Assembly: GCA_018110855.1 (NCBI GenBank)
Contig: JAGBFZ010000109.1
Location: 1-5,967 of the forward strand
Origin: Oscillospiraceae bacterium
GTDB lineage: Bacteria > Bacillota > Clostridia > Oscillospirales > Ruminococcaceae
DNA: 5,967 bases
Direction of reading: 5' to 3'
The notes under the pieces are model-generated. The model did no database searches. It had not been told where the DNA came from and saw nothing but the letters and a program-made list of their open reading frames with translations. The position numbers were made by a program, and so were the translations under genes. How positions within the stretch are numbered: the stretch's first letter is position 1; each line of letters opens with the position of its first letter. This document shows, piece by piece, positions 1 to 5,967 of the stretch.

Positions 1-365
1 CTCAGATGAATATCAGAAGCTCGGTAAATATCAACGTTGTGACCTTCGACACAAATATCACCATGGAAAAGAATATCCGCTCGAAAAAGGACGCTGAGAT
101 CCTTGTACAGGATTATTCTCCCGGCGGCTGGGGCGGCACCGATTTCAGATGCGTTTTTGAATATGCTGACAATTTCTCCAAGAAAAACCGAGGAAAAAAG
201 CTCAAGGGACTGTTTTTCTTCTCTGACGCCTGCGGTGCCTTCCCCGATACAAAGCCATCGTACCGCACCACATTTTTTGTTCCCGCAGAGGATGATCAGG
301 CGTATTCGTTTTTTGATACCGATTTTGTTCCCGAATGGGTGGAACTGGTTAAATACAAGGACTGA
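1..365 (+). CDS. VWA-like (DUF2201-type) protein, C-terminal part, 5'-truncated by window edge
   Basis: The reading frame is open from the first bases (first complete codon at 3) and stops with TGA at 363-365. The ATG at 6 is probably internal, because the protein begins in mid-domain with no Shine-Dalgarno visible. Counting from that Met, the visible 119 residues hold the second half of a von Willebrand A fold. GGTDF (residues 43-47) would supply the MIDAS threonine. The strand FFFSDACG (70-77) would supply the MIDAS aspartate (D74). AFP and FVPEWVELV near the C-terminus match the ending I know from DUF2201 'VWA-like/putative metallopeptidase' proteins. The DxSxS motif and any N-terminal metallopeptidase-like domain would lie off the left edge. 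Family members are typically encoded next to a MoxR-type AAA+ ATPase and are thought to act with it as a cytoplasmic chaperone-like pair; substrates are unknown. The next gene starts nine bases downstream, so it is co-transcribed with the two unknown genes. Confidence 0.82.
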   Translation, partial: QMNIRSSVNINVVTFDTNITMEKNIRSKKDAEILVQDYSPGGWGGTDFRCVFEYADNFSKKNRGKKLKGLFFFSDACGAFPDTKPSYRTTFFVPAEDDQAYSFFDTDFVPEWVELVKYKD

Positions 366-370
366 GGAAG
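364..370 (+). promoter_or_regulatory. Shine-Dalgarno overlapping upstream stop codon
   Basis: GAGGAAG lies four bases before the ATG at 375 and overlaps the last two bases of the TGA stop (363-365) of the VWA-like gene. This supports the start at 375. It suggests that ribosomes finishing the first gene can reinitiate on the second. Confidence 0.7.
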
Positions 371-374
371 CTGT

Positions 375-1757
375 ATGGATAATCAATTCTATTTTCACGA
401 AGAAATAATAAAAAATCTTTCCAATGATTTTTTCAGCTCATATGATGCTCATGTGCGGGCGGGAAGCAAGGATGAGTTCAAAAATGATATCATTACTGCG
501 ATGAACTCGGGAATGCGTCCCGCATTTTCGATGCTTCTTCATCATGCCATAGAAGTAAACGAGGATATTCTGGACTGCTCATTTATTCCGCCCGACACAA
601 TTTCTCCTCTGCATTTCGGAGAATTATCCGATATTATTTTTACTGAAATGGTAAAAGAAAACAAGACGGCTTATTATCTGCTAAAAAGACTGAAAGAATT
701 ATTTGCCTCAGAACCGAACTATTATATGTTCCCTGCTGTTCTGAAGCTATGGAGAGCAGCTGTTTTTTCCGGAAACAGACAGTATTTTGATTTAATGATT
801 TCGTTTCTCTCAGAACATGACCTGTTAAAAAAAGCTCTTCATGACCATGCGGTTATTTTTTATCTGATAAGAAATGACCGCAGGGAAGAGCTTTCAGAGA
901 TAGCTGATATTATCGGCATTGATGAGCTTCTCAGCAAGCTGAATCTTCTGCCTGCGGGAATTATTTTGCCGGATAATTATTCGCTGATGTATTACATTGA
1001 GTATCTGTTTGATCTCTTTATCCCCGAATACCGGAACGCTTTTGACAAAGACCGTGTATTCTGCAGGCTGTTTGAGAAATATAATATGTTTGAATTTCTA
1101 ACAAAAATCAGTCGTTCCGGAAATATATATTCTTATATCTTTGAGTACACTGATGATGAAAAGATAAATAAACAAAAGATCATGCGAATGACAATTACAT
1201 TTTTACACGATCTGGCTGCAAAAGGCTATGTTATGTCTTCCAAAGGCCTTGAGGACCTTATCATACAAGTAGAATATAACTTCTGGAATATGATAATATG
1301 TAATGAAAATGTTCTTTCAGAGCTTAAAGCAATACTGCCTGACAAGCCATGTCTGTCTTACACCAGCGAAGTTTTCTGCGATGGTTTCTACAAGAGATGT
1401 CTTGACAAAATCACACTTATGCATCCTATACAGCCCATAATCGTATTTGATGAAAGCACACCCGACTTCTATTCAAGCAAAGATATTTTCTGCAATTTTC
1501 TCCACAAAGATCTCAATACTCTGAAGAAAACCTTTGAATCGATCAAAACGGCTATCGAAGGCGATATGGAAAAAATCCCGGTAATCAACGAAATAATTGA
1601 ACGGAATGATGACGCTGTGATCTATCTTCTGGACAGCCTTGAGGATCCTTCCGATGAAATTATCAGCGGACTTGCAGAGCTTTGTGTAAAAAAAGGCTGC
1701 GTTACAACTCTCTCGCATATCTCAAAGTACACTGCCGAAAGGAAGAGATCATTATGA
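375..1757 (+). CDS. Uncharacterised helical (degenerate ankyrin-like?) protein, VWA-operon accessory gene A
   Basis: This is a complete 460-residue protein that I cannot assign to a named family. It has no signal peptide and no convincing membrane segment, so it is probably cytoplasmic. It is rich in aromatic and charged residues and looks almost entirely helical. Several stretches resemble degenerate ankyrin-type helix pairs: around residues 38-59, around 125-145 (RAAVFSGNRQYFDLMISFL), 160-182 and 404-421 (NEIIERNDDAVIYLLDSL). The C-terminal AELCVKKGCVTTLSHISKY has the same look. None keeps the TPLH signature, so ankyrin-like is only a guess. Nine bases separate it from the VWA-like gene, and its TGA overlaps the ATG of the next gene (ATGA), so the three are probably one transcript. 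By eye its product is colinear with that of the next gene, suggesting paralogy. Codon use is visibly more AT-rich than in the phosphorylase gene. A scaffold or adaptor for the VWA/MoxR pair would fit the context but is unproven. Confidence 0.88.
   Translation: MDNQFYFHEEIIKNLSNDFFSSYDAHVRAGSKDEFKNDIITAMNSGMRPAFSMLLHHAIEVNEDILDCSFIPPDTISPLHFGELSDIIFTEMVKENKTAYYLLKRLKELFASEPNYYMFPAVLKLWRAAVFSGNRQYFDLMISFLSEHDLLKKALHDHAVIFYLIRNDRREELSEIADIIGIDELLSKLNLLPAGIILPDNYSLMYYIEYLFDLFIPEYRNAFDKDRVFCRLFEKYNMFEFLTKISRSGNIYSYIFEYTDDEKINKQKIMRMTITFLHDLAAKGYVMSSKGLEDLIIQVEYNFWNMIICNENVLSELKAILPDKPCLSYTSEVFCDGFYKRCLDKITLMHPIQPIIVFDESTPDFYSSKDIFCNFLHKDLNTLKKTFESIKTAIEGDMEKIPVINEIIERNDDAVIYLLDSLEDPSDEIISGLAELCVKKGCVTTLSHISKYTAERKRSL
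1738..1747 (+). promoter_or_regulatory. Shine-Dalgarno deciding the start of the second unknown gene
   Basis: AAAGGAAGAG lies six bases before the ATG at 1754, inside the last codons of the upstream gene. It selects 1754 over the in-frame ATG at 1682. That ATG has no comparable site and would add 24 residues encoded wholly inside the preceding gene. The ATGA at 1754-1757 makes stop and start overlap, the usual arrangement for translational coupling. Confidence 0.75.
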
Positions 1758-3046
1758 GCGATCAGTCCCCCACCGAAATGAATTACAATCTGATTGAAGA
1801 AAAGGATTTTAAGCGGTGCCGCCGTATGCTTACGCATATCGAAAAAAATGATTCGAGAGTTATCGAACGCCTTGTTAACAGCTTAATGAAATACAATTAT
1901 CAATTTGAAAAGCCTGCGGCAATGCTGAATTTCCTTGTGTGTCAGATCGCTGAAAACATAGCTGCATTTCCCGAGATCACTGAAAAAGAAATGTGGACTT
2001 TCAGCAGTACCAATATAATTCAATCCATTCATAGATTGATCATGGAGAAGCTTGTTTTTTATGATGACAGCTGCGATTTTTTAAATTCTCTTCCTCAGTT
2101 TGTATTCTGTAATCTGCAGCCTCATATGTCAAATCTTATTGACTTTGCGGTTTTTCACAAGCGTTTCAAAGAAGCTGAGATCATTATGAAAAGAACGGAG
2201 ATCTATCCCGTTAATAACTCTTTTCTCTCTTTTCTTCCTGTTAAATTCGATCTTTTCTTCAGCTGGATAAAAAACAATATCTTTGAAGCTGCTGATGCTG
2301 CGGTACGCATTTTCGGTCTGGAAAATCTATTCCATAATTACAAAATTATTTTCTACAGTGATGCAGATTTTTCTGTCAGAACAATAAAAAAAATATGCAG
2401 AAGATATATGAATGTATCGGATTTCAAAAATGAAAATGAAGCGTTATGCGAGCTGATGAAACGAACTGATTTTCCCGAAGTTTATTTGTATTCCGTATTT
2501 ACGGAATATCGTGAACCTGAGATCAAAAATATAATATCATTCCTGTCTTTCCTTGAAAAGATCGGATATAGATCGGATAATCTTTCTTTTGCAGTTTTTG
2601 CAGCAGCGATACTTGACAAAAAGCCCGACAAAAGCAAAACTGACAGATTTCTGAAGGATCATGTTTTTTCTTTGGCAGGAAGCGAACCGTATATAAATGC
2701 AGAGGTTGCCGTTTTACTTGACGAGTATCGGGGCAGATTATTTTCGGAAGTTTTTCCGAATGCTGTGATAAGGGTTCACGAGGCTCCGTATATTGATAAG
2801 GATCTGCTGTTCAGAATGGATAAAGATTCCCCGCAGAACGGTATAAAAAATTTTCCTGTCATCTTTGAAAGTCCTGAGAAGCTCAGCAGCGATCCGTTTA
2901 TAGAATGCCTTGAATCATATATTGAATCATGCTGGTACAATGAAAAGAAAGCTCAGTTCTGCGAAGATTATCTTAATACTCTGATATCAAACAGCGGTAT
3001 CACAAAGGAGAAGTATAACAGTCTCAGATGTGGAGAAGATCAGTGA
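1754..3046 (+). CDS. Uncharacterised helical protein, VWA-operon accessory gene B (probable paralogue of gene A)
   Basis: This is a complete 430-residue protein beginning MSDQSPTEMN; the start is set by the ATGA overlap and a good Shine-Dalgarno. I do not recognise a family. It is mostly helical, with no signal peptide and no clear membrane helix. It shares a similar order of short matches with the upstream product. P123-x4-L128-x3-AVF (132-134) matches P120-x4-L125-x3-AVF (129-131) there. Residues 167-197 (IKNN...AVRIFGLENL) match 160-190 (IRND...ADIIGIDELL). Residues 231-271 (ELMKR...FLEKIGY) match 240-284 (FLTKI...LAAKGY). A strand-like NAVIRVHEAP (336-345) sits where the other has IQPIIVFDES. 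This gene lacks the repeat-like C-terminal tail of its partner. It is the last gene of the operon and is followed by a strong terminator. Like its neighbour it is AT-rich. Its role is unknown; the context suggests a partner of the VWA-like protein. Confidence 0.87.
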   Translation: MSDQSPTEMNYNLIEEKDFKRCRRMLTHIEKNDSRVIERLVNSLMKYNYQFEKPAAMLNFLVCQIAENIAAFPEITEKEMWTFSSTNIIQSIHRLIMEKLVFYDDSCDFLNSLPQFVFCNLQPHMSNLIDFAVFHKRFKEAEIIMKRTEIYPVNNSFLSFLPVKFDLFFSWIKNNIFEAADAAVRIFGLENLFHNYKIIFYSDADFSVRTIKKICRRYMNVSDFKNENEALCELMKRTDFPEVYLYSVFTEYREPEIKNIISFLSFLEKIGYRSDNLSFAVFAAAILDKKPDKSKTDRFLKDHVFSLAGSEPYINAEVAVLLDEYRGRLFSEVFPNAVIRVHEAPYIDKDLLFRMDKDSPQNGIKNFPVIFESPEKLSSDPFIECLESYIESCWYNEKKAQFCEDYLNTLISNSGITKEKYNSLRCGEDQ

Positions 3047-3052
3047 CATCAG

Positions 3053-3093
3053 AAAACGGGTCGTCCGCAGTATTTTGCGGCAGACCCGTTTTT
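3053..3093 (+). terminator. Rho-independent terminator of the VWA operon, possibly bidirectional
   Basis: The stem has an outer arm AAAACGGGTC (3053-3062) pairing with GACCCGTTTT (3083-3092). A two-base mismatch (GT/CA) follows, then an inner arm CCGCA (3065-3069) pairing with TGCGG (3076-3080) around a six-base loop. The + strand continues into a five-T run (3089-3093). It begins six bases after the stop of the last operon gene. Read on the - strand the same stem is followed by TTTTCT, so it could also stop transcription coming from the phosphorylase gene. Confidence 0.85.
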
Positions 3094-3119
3094 GTATATA
3101 GTGAAATTTCTTCAAGCTC

Positions 3120-3148
3120 CGGTCTGTCATAGCAATTCTGACAGACCG
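3120..3148. repeat. Perfect 10-bp inverted repeat downstream of the phosphorylase gene
   Basis: CGGTCTGTCA (3120-3129) and TGACAGACCG (3139-3148) are exact inverted repeats separated by nine bases. In RNA from the - strand this forms a stable hairpin 17 bases past the phosphorylase stop codon. No T-tract follows on either strand, so it is not a standard intrinsic terminator. It may protect the 3' end of the phosphorylase mRNA or assist the bidirectional terminator next to it. Confidence 0.6.
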
Positions 3149-3165
3149 ATAATTTAGTTATTGTA

Positions 3166-5520
3166 TCAGAGCTTCCAAAGCTCCTCTGCGTACTGTCTCA
3201 CAGTTCTGTCGGAGGAGAACTTGCCTGCACAGGCAATGTTCATCCAGCACTTCTTGCTGAATGTGTTTCTGTCCTTGTAATCGTAAAGGGCACGGAGCTT
3301 GGTATCAACATAGCCTTCAAGATCTGTGAGAAGGAAATAGTTATCGGGCTTGTGCCAGCTTGCGCCGTTGATAAGTGAGCTGAACAGCTCGCCGAACATA
3401 CCCGTATCTCCGTCATTGAAGGTACCGTCAACGAGAGTGTTGATAACTCTCTTGACACGCTCATTTCTGTTGTAAATCTTTTCCTTGGGATTGTAGTTGG
3501 GACGGATAACATCAAGCTCTTCAACTCTTGCGCCGAAGATGTACTCGTTCTCCCAGCCTGCTTCCTCCACGATCTCAACGTTTGCGCCGTCATATGTGCC
3601 GAGAGTAACTGCGCCGTTGAGCATGAATTTCATATTGCCTGTACCAGAAGCCTCAAGACCTGCTGTGGATATCTGCTCTGAGATATCTGCTGCGGGAATG
3701 AGCTTCTCGGCATAGGAAACATTATAATTCTGAACAAAGATGACCTTGAGCTTATCCTTTGTTTCGGGATCGTTGTTAACGAGCTTTGCGATCTCGTTGA
3801 TATACTTGATGATGCCCTTTGCTCTGCGGTATGCGGGAGCAGCCTTTGCGCCGAAAATAAATACTGTGGGCTGGAGATCAGGCAGCCTGCCGTCCTTGAT
3901 CTGGAAATAAAGGTCCATGATGGAGAAAGCATTAAGGAGCTGTCTCTTGTACTCGTGGAGACGCTTTACCTGAATATCAAATACGAAATCGGGTGAAAGG
4001 TCGATTCCCTCATGCTTTTTGATATATTCGCAGAGCTGAACCTTCTTTTCACGCTTGATCTGCATGAAACGGTCGATAACTGCTCTGTCGTCAACAAATT
4101 TCTTAAGCTCTGCAAGTCTGTCAAGATCGGTCTCCCATCCGCTGCCGATCTTCTCGGTGATAAGTGCGGAAAGCTCGGGGTTGCAGAGTCCAAGCCAGCG
4201 GCGGGGTGTAATGCCGTTGGTCTTGTTCTGGAAACGGTCGGGGAAGATCGCATACCAGTCCTTCAGAACATCGTTTTTCAGGATCTCTGTGTGGAGAGCC
4301 GCAACGCCGTTTGTATGAGAGGAAGCAAATATTGCCTTTCTTGGCATATAGATCACTCCGCCGTCAACGATACGCTTGGAATTGATCTGCTCCTCGGTCT
4401 GACCGATAGACTTGAGATACTTCTTGAGATGCTCGTTTATCATAAGGATTATCTCGTAAACAGTAGGAATAACGCTCTTGAACAGGTCGATATTCCACTT
4501 TTCCAGAGCCTCGCCGAGAACTGTGTGATTAGTATAATTGCAGGTTTTCTGAACGATATCGAAGGCTTCCTTGAAGGACAGACCCTCCTTGAACATGAAG
4601 ATTCTGATAAGCTCAGGGATAGCAACTGTGGGGTGGGTATCGTTGAGCTGGAGAGCATAGCAATCTGCAAAATGAGAGAAATCATCTCCGTACTTTGCCT
4701 TATAGCGGCGGATAACGTCCTGAACAGAAGCGGAAACGAAGAAATACTGCTGCTTGAGTCTTAAACGTCTTCCCTTGTCGGTGTTGTCATTGGGATAGAG
4801 AACGTCATTAATAGCATCAGCCATAACATTACTTTCGGAAGCGCCCATGTAATCCTGATTATCGAACTTATAGAAATCAAAGCCCTTAACGCTCTCTGCC
4901 TGCCAGAGACGAAGAGTGTTTATTGCCTTTCTGTCAAATCCGATGATGGGGGTATCATAGGGAACTGCCTTAACGGTCTGATCTGCAAATTCAACGATAA
5001 CGGCGTCATTCTCAGCTCTTACGCTCCATGCGTCGCCGTAGTCGAGCCATGGGTCTGCGGATTCCTGCTGGAAGCCGTTTCCGATGGACTGCTTGAAAAG
5101 TCCGTACTTGTATCTGATTCCGTAGCCGTTGAGGGGAATATCGCAGGCTGCCGCAGAATCAAGGAAGCAGGCTGCAAGTCTGCCCAGACCGCCGTTTCCG
5201 AGAGAAGCGTCCTCTATCTCCTCAAGGCAGGAGATATCAATGCCGTTTTCGGAGAAAATTTCCTTTGCTTCGTCAAGAAGTCCTGCGCAGTAAAGGTTGT
5301 TGTAAACCGCTCTTCCCATAAGGAACTCTGCAGAAAGGTAATATGCTCTGCGCTTTGAATTGTGCCTTTCCTCGGTTTCGTTCCAGAGGGGGATTATGTC
5401 GCTCATTACCGCTCTTGCAACGGCATTGTGAAGCTGACGGGGAGTTGCGTGACCGATATCGGTACGACCGTCAACCAAAAGGTTTTCATTGATCTTTGAG
5501 GTAAACTGTGATTTGTCCAT
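3166..5520 (-). CDS. glgP: Glycogen/starch/maltodextrin phosphorylase (GT35, EC 2.4.1.1)
   Basis: The 784-residue product is a full-length GT35 phosphorylase; bacterial members are usually about 750-830. It uses inorganic phosphate to cleave terminal alpha-1,4 links of glycogen or maltodextrin, releasing glucose-1-phosphate in the cytoplasm. Visible signatures in order are SAEFLMGR (63-70), GNGGLGRLAACFLDS (108-122), LNDTHPTVAIPELIR (292-306), NGVAALHTEILK (404-415), VKRLHEYKRQLLN (518-530) and EASGTGNMKFMLNGA (623-637). K631 is the pyridoxal-phosphate lysine. R520 and K525 match the phosphate-binding R569 and K574 of rabbit muscle phosphorylase; all three sit at the same offset of 49, so the active-site core is intact. 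The start is supported by GGAGGA ten bases upstream and by the family's N-terminal length. It is transcribed alone, convergent with the VWA operon and divergent from the zinc-ribbon gene. No other glycogen genes are in view. Whether glycogen or maltodextrin is preferred cannot be read from sequence, so malP is an alternative name. Confidence 0.97.
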   Translation of the reverse strand: MDKSQFTSKINENLLVDGRTDIGHATPRQLHNAVARAVMSDIIPLWNETEERHNSKRRAYYLSAEFLMGRAVYNNLYCAGLLDEAKEIFSENGIDISCLEEIEDASLGNGGLGRLAACFLDSAAACDIPLNGYGIRYKYGLFKQSIGNGFQQESADPWLDYGDAWSVRAENDAVIVEFADQTVKAVPYDTPIIGFDRKAINTLRLWQAESVKGFDFYKFDNQDYMGASESNVMADAINDVLYPNDNTDKGRRLRLKQQYFFVSASVQDVIRRYKAKYGDDFSHFADCYALQLNDTHPTVAIPELIRIFMFKEGLSFKEAFDIVQKTCNYTNHTVLGEALEKWNIDLFKSVIPTVYEIILMINEHLKKYLKSIGQTEEQINSKRIVDGGVIYMPRKAIFASSHTNGVAALHTEILKNDVLKDWYAIFPDRFQNKTNGITPRRWLGLCNPELSALITEKIGSGWETDLDRLAELKKFVDDRAVIDRFMQIKREKKVQLCEYIKKHEGIDLSPDFVFDIQVKRLHEYKRQLLNAFSIMDLYFQIKDGRLPDLQPTVFIFGAKAAPAYRRAKGIIKYINEIAKLVNNDPETKDKLKVIFVQNYNVSYAEKLIPAADISEQISTAGLEASGTGNMKFMLNGAVTLGTYDGANVEIVEEAGWENEYIFGARVEELDVIRPNYNPKEKIYNRNERVKRVINTLVDGTFNDGDTGMFGELFSSLINGASWHKPDNYFLLTDLEGYVDTKLRALYDYKDRNTFSKKCWMNIACAGKFSSDRTVRQYAEELWKL

Positions 5521-5530
5521 CTGAATATGC

Positions 5531-5536
5531 TCCTCC
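5531..5536 (-). promoter_or_regulatory. Shine-Dalgarno of the phosphorylase gene
   Basis: On the - strand GGAGGA lies ten bases before the ATG at 5520-5518. The spacing is slightly long, but no closer site or alternative start is better. The bases just before the ATG (CATATTC) could pair imperfectly with GGATATG further up the leader, which might partly mask the site; this is weak. Confidence 0.75.
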
Positions 5537-5592
5537 GTTTTTTATTTGATGTAAGCTGTTTTTTCATATCCGAGCCAAAAACTCATAAATAT

Positions 5593-5621
5593 AGTTTACC
5601 ACATTTACTGAATAAAATCAA
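5593..5621 (-). promoter_or_regulatory. Sigma-A-type promoter of the phosphorylase gene
   Basis: On the - strand TTGATT (5621-5616) is followed after exactly 17 bases by TAAACT (5598-5593). TG sits one base upstream of the -10 box, giving an extended -10. Transcription would start near 5586 and give a leader of about 65 bases. The match is 4/6 at each box, which the optimal spacing and TG motif make more credible. Confidence 0.6.
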
Positions 5622-5679
5622 TAACTAAATTTACAAAAATCGTAAAGCCGCCTTATGACGTGCTGATTTTCAAAATCTA

Positions 5680-5708
5680 TTGACCTAAAAGTAAAAATAT
5701 GTTAAAAT
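5680..5708 (+). promoter_or_regulatory. Sigma-A-type promoter of the zinc-ribbon gene
   Basis: TTGACC (5680-5685) and TAAAAT (5703-5708) match the consensus at 5/6 each with a 17-base spacer. TG at 5700-5701 adds an extended -10. Transcription would start near 5715, about 50 bases before the ATG at 5767. Confidence 0.75.
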
Positions 5709-5750
5709 AAAAAAAGGTTTTAAACATGCCGTTTTTATATTTTTCAATAA

Positions 5751-5756
5751 AGGAGG
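5751..5756 (+). promoter_or_regulatory. Shine-Dalgarno of the zinc-ribbon gene
   Basis: AGGAGG is ten bases before the ATG at 5767. An out-of-frame ATG at 5760 lies only three bases from it, too close for normal initiation. The frame from 5767 encodes the recognisable zinc ribbon, which settles the start. Confidence 0.8.
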
Positions 5757-5766
5757 ATAATGTCCT

Positions 5767-5967
5767 ATGAGCATAACAGCATTCAAGTGTCCATGCTGCG
5801 GAGCGGAGCTTACTTTTTCCTCGGAAAACCAGAAAATGAGCTGCGAATACTGCGGCACCGAGCTTGACGTGGACGCAGTTAACGCTCTTTCCCAGTCCTC
5901 AGGCTCAAGCGCAGATATAGAATGGGAGGAGCACAGCGAAAGCACCGTGAACCTTGACGGTGATATC
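5767..5967 (+). CDS. Zinc-ribbon protein, N-terminal part, truncated by window edge
   Basis: Sixty-seven codons are visible and the frame is still open at the right edge. The N-terminus holds a zinc ribbon: CPCCG at residues 8-12 and CEYCG at 26-30. C8, C11, C26 and C29 would be the four zinc ligands and C10 an extra cysteine. After the ribbon comes an acidic, serine-rich linker (about 40-60). Proteins with this start in Firmicutes are often annotated as TFIIB-type zinc-ribbon proteins, or wrongly as PriA-like helicases. They resemble the start of Bacillus subtilis YdjG, but I cannot see the part that would confirm this. The gene has its own promoter and Shine-Dalgarno and diverges from the phosphorylase gene. 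The zinc-binding role follows from the motif; the cellular role is unknown. Confidence 0.85.
   Translation, partial: MSITAFKCPCCGAELTFSSENQKMSCEYCGTELDVDAVNALSQSSGSSADIEWEEHSESTVNLDGDI

Larger units (their letters stand above)
5521..5766. other. Divergent intergenic region between phosphorylase and zinc-ribbon genes
   Basis: This strongly AT-rich 246-bp spacer holds one promoter and one Shine-Dalgarno for each flanking gene. Two small symmetric elements could be operators. TTTAC (5630-5634) and GTAAA (5642-5646) lie between the two promoters, and GTTTTAAAC (5717-5725) lies near the expected start of the rightward transcript. I see no catabolite-responsive (cre) consensus, no riboswitch and no RNA gene. 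Confidence 0.6.

Noticed and set aside
6..365. The ATG at 6 as the true start of a small 119-residue protein
   Set aside because: The frame is open to the window edge, and the protein would begin in the middle of a VWA fold without its DxSxS motif.
103..408. A 101-codon + strand frame overlapping the VWA-like gene end
   Set aside because: It is a shifted frame of two better-supported genes and shows no domain.
1682..1753. A 24-residue N-terminal extension of the second unknown gene
   Set aside because: The ATG at 1682 has no good ribosome binding site, and the extension is encoded inside the preceding gene. The ATGA start at 1754 with AAAGGAAGAG upstream is far better.
4012..4764. A 250-codon open frame on the + strand, antisense to the phosphorylase gene
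   Set aside because: It lies wholly inside a strongly conserved gene, has no Shine-Dalgarno or recognisable domain, and is explained by the codon bias of the opposite strand. The other open frames inside 3240-4685 are rejected for the same reason.
5523..5565. A possible leader hairpin (GGATATG with CATATTC) masking the phosphorylase ribosome binding site
   Set aside because: It has only seven pairs including one G-U, with a loop of about 35 bases, so it is too weak to call a regulatory structure.
5685..5945. An 86-codon open frame on the - strand over the zinc-ribbon gene
   Set aside because: It is antisense to a recognisable zinc ribbon, and its 3' half runs through promoter and leader DNA.

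Overview
The window looks like chromosomal DNA of a Gram-positive anaerobe, most likely a Ruminococcus-type member of the Clostridia. The reasons are purine-rich Shine-Dalgarno sites (AGGAGG/GGAGGA), AT-rich intergenic DNA with sigma-A-like extended -10 promoters, a clostridial-style GT35 phosphorylase, and a CPCC...CEYC zinc-ribbon protein of a kind common in that group. The assignment is an inference from sequence style; no rRNA or marker gene is present.

Left part (1-3046, + strand): three tightly packed genes read as one operon. The first is the C-terminal end of a von Willebrand factor A-like protein of the DUF2201 (VWA-like/metallopeptidase-like) type, whose start lies off the left edge. 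Nine bases later comes a 460-codon gene of unknown function. Its ATGA overlap starts a third, 430-codon unknown gene. Both unknown products are mostly helical, with degenerate repeat-like helix pairs. By eye they align colinearly with each other, so they appear to be an old tandem duplication. DUF2201 proteins are commonly encoded beside MoxR-type AAA+ ATPases, so this is probably the distal part of a MoxR/VWA operon with two lineage-specific accessory proteins.

Middle (3047-3165): a short convergent intergenic region with a strong composite hairpin terminator and a second, perfect 10-bp inverted repeat without a T-tract.

Right part: glycogen/maltodextrin phosphorylase (3166-5520, - strand) is complete, with its PLP lysine and phosphate-binding residues intact. 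A 246-bp AT-rich divergent intergenic region (5521-5766) carries one good promoter for each side. The last gene (5767 to the right edge, + strand) is the N-terminal part of a zinc-ribbon protein. The phosphorylase releases glucose-1-phosphate from storage glucan. Nothing in the window links it functionally to the VWA operon, which it faces tail to tail.
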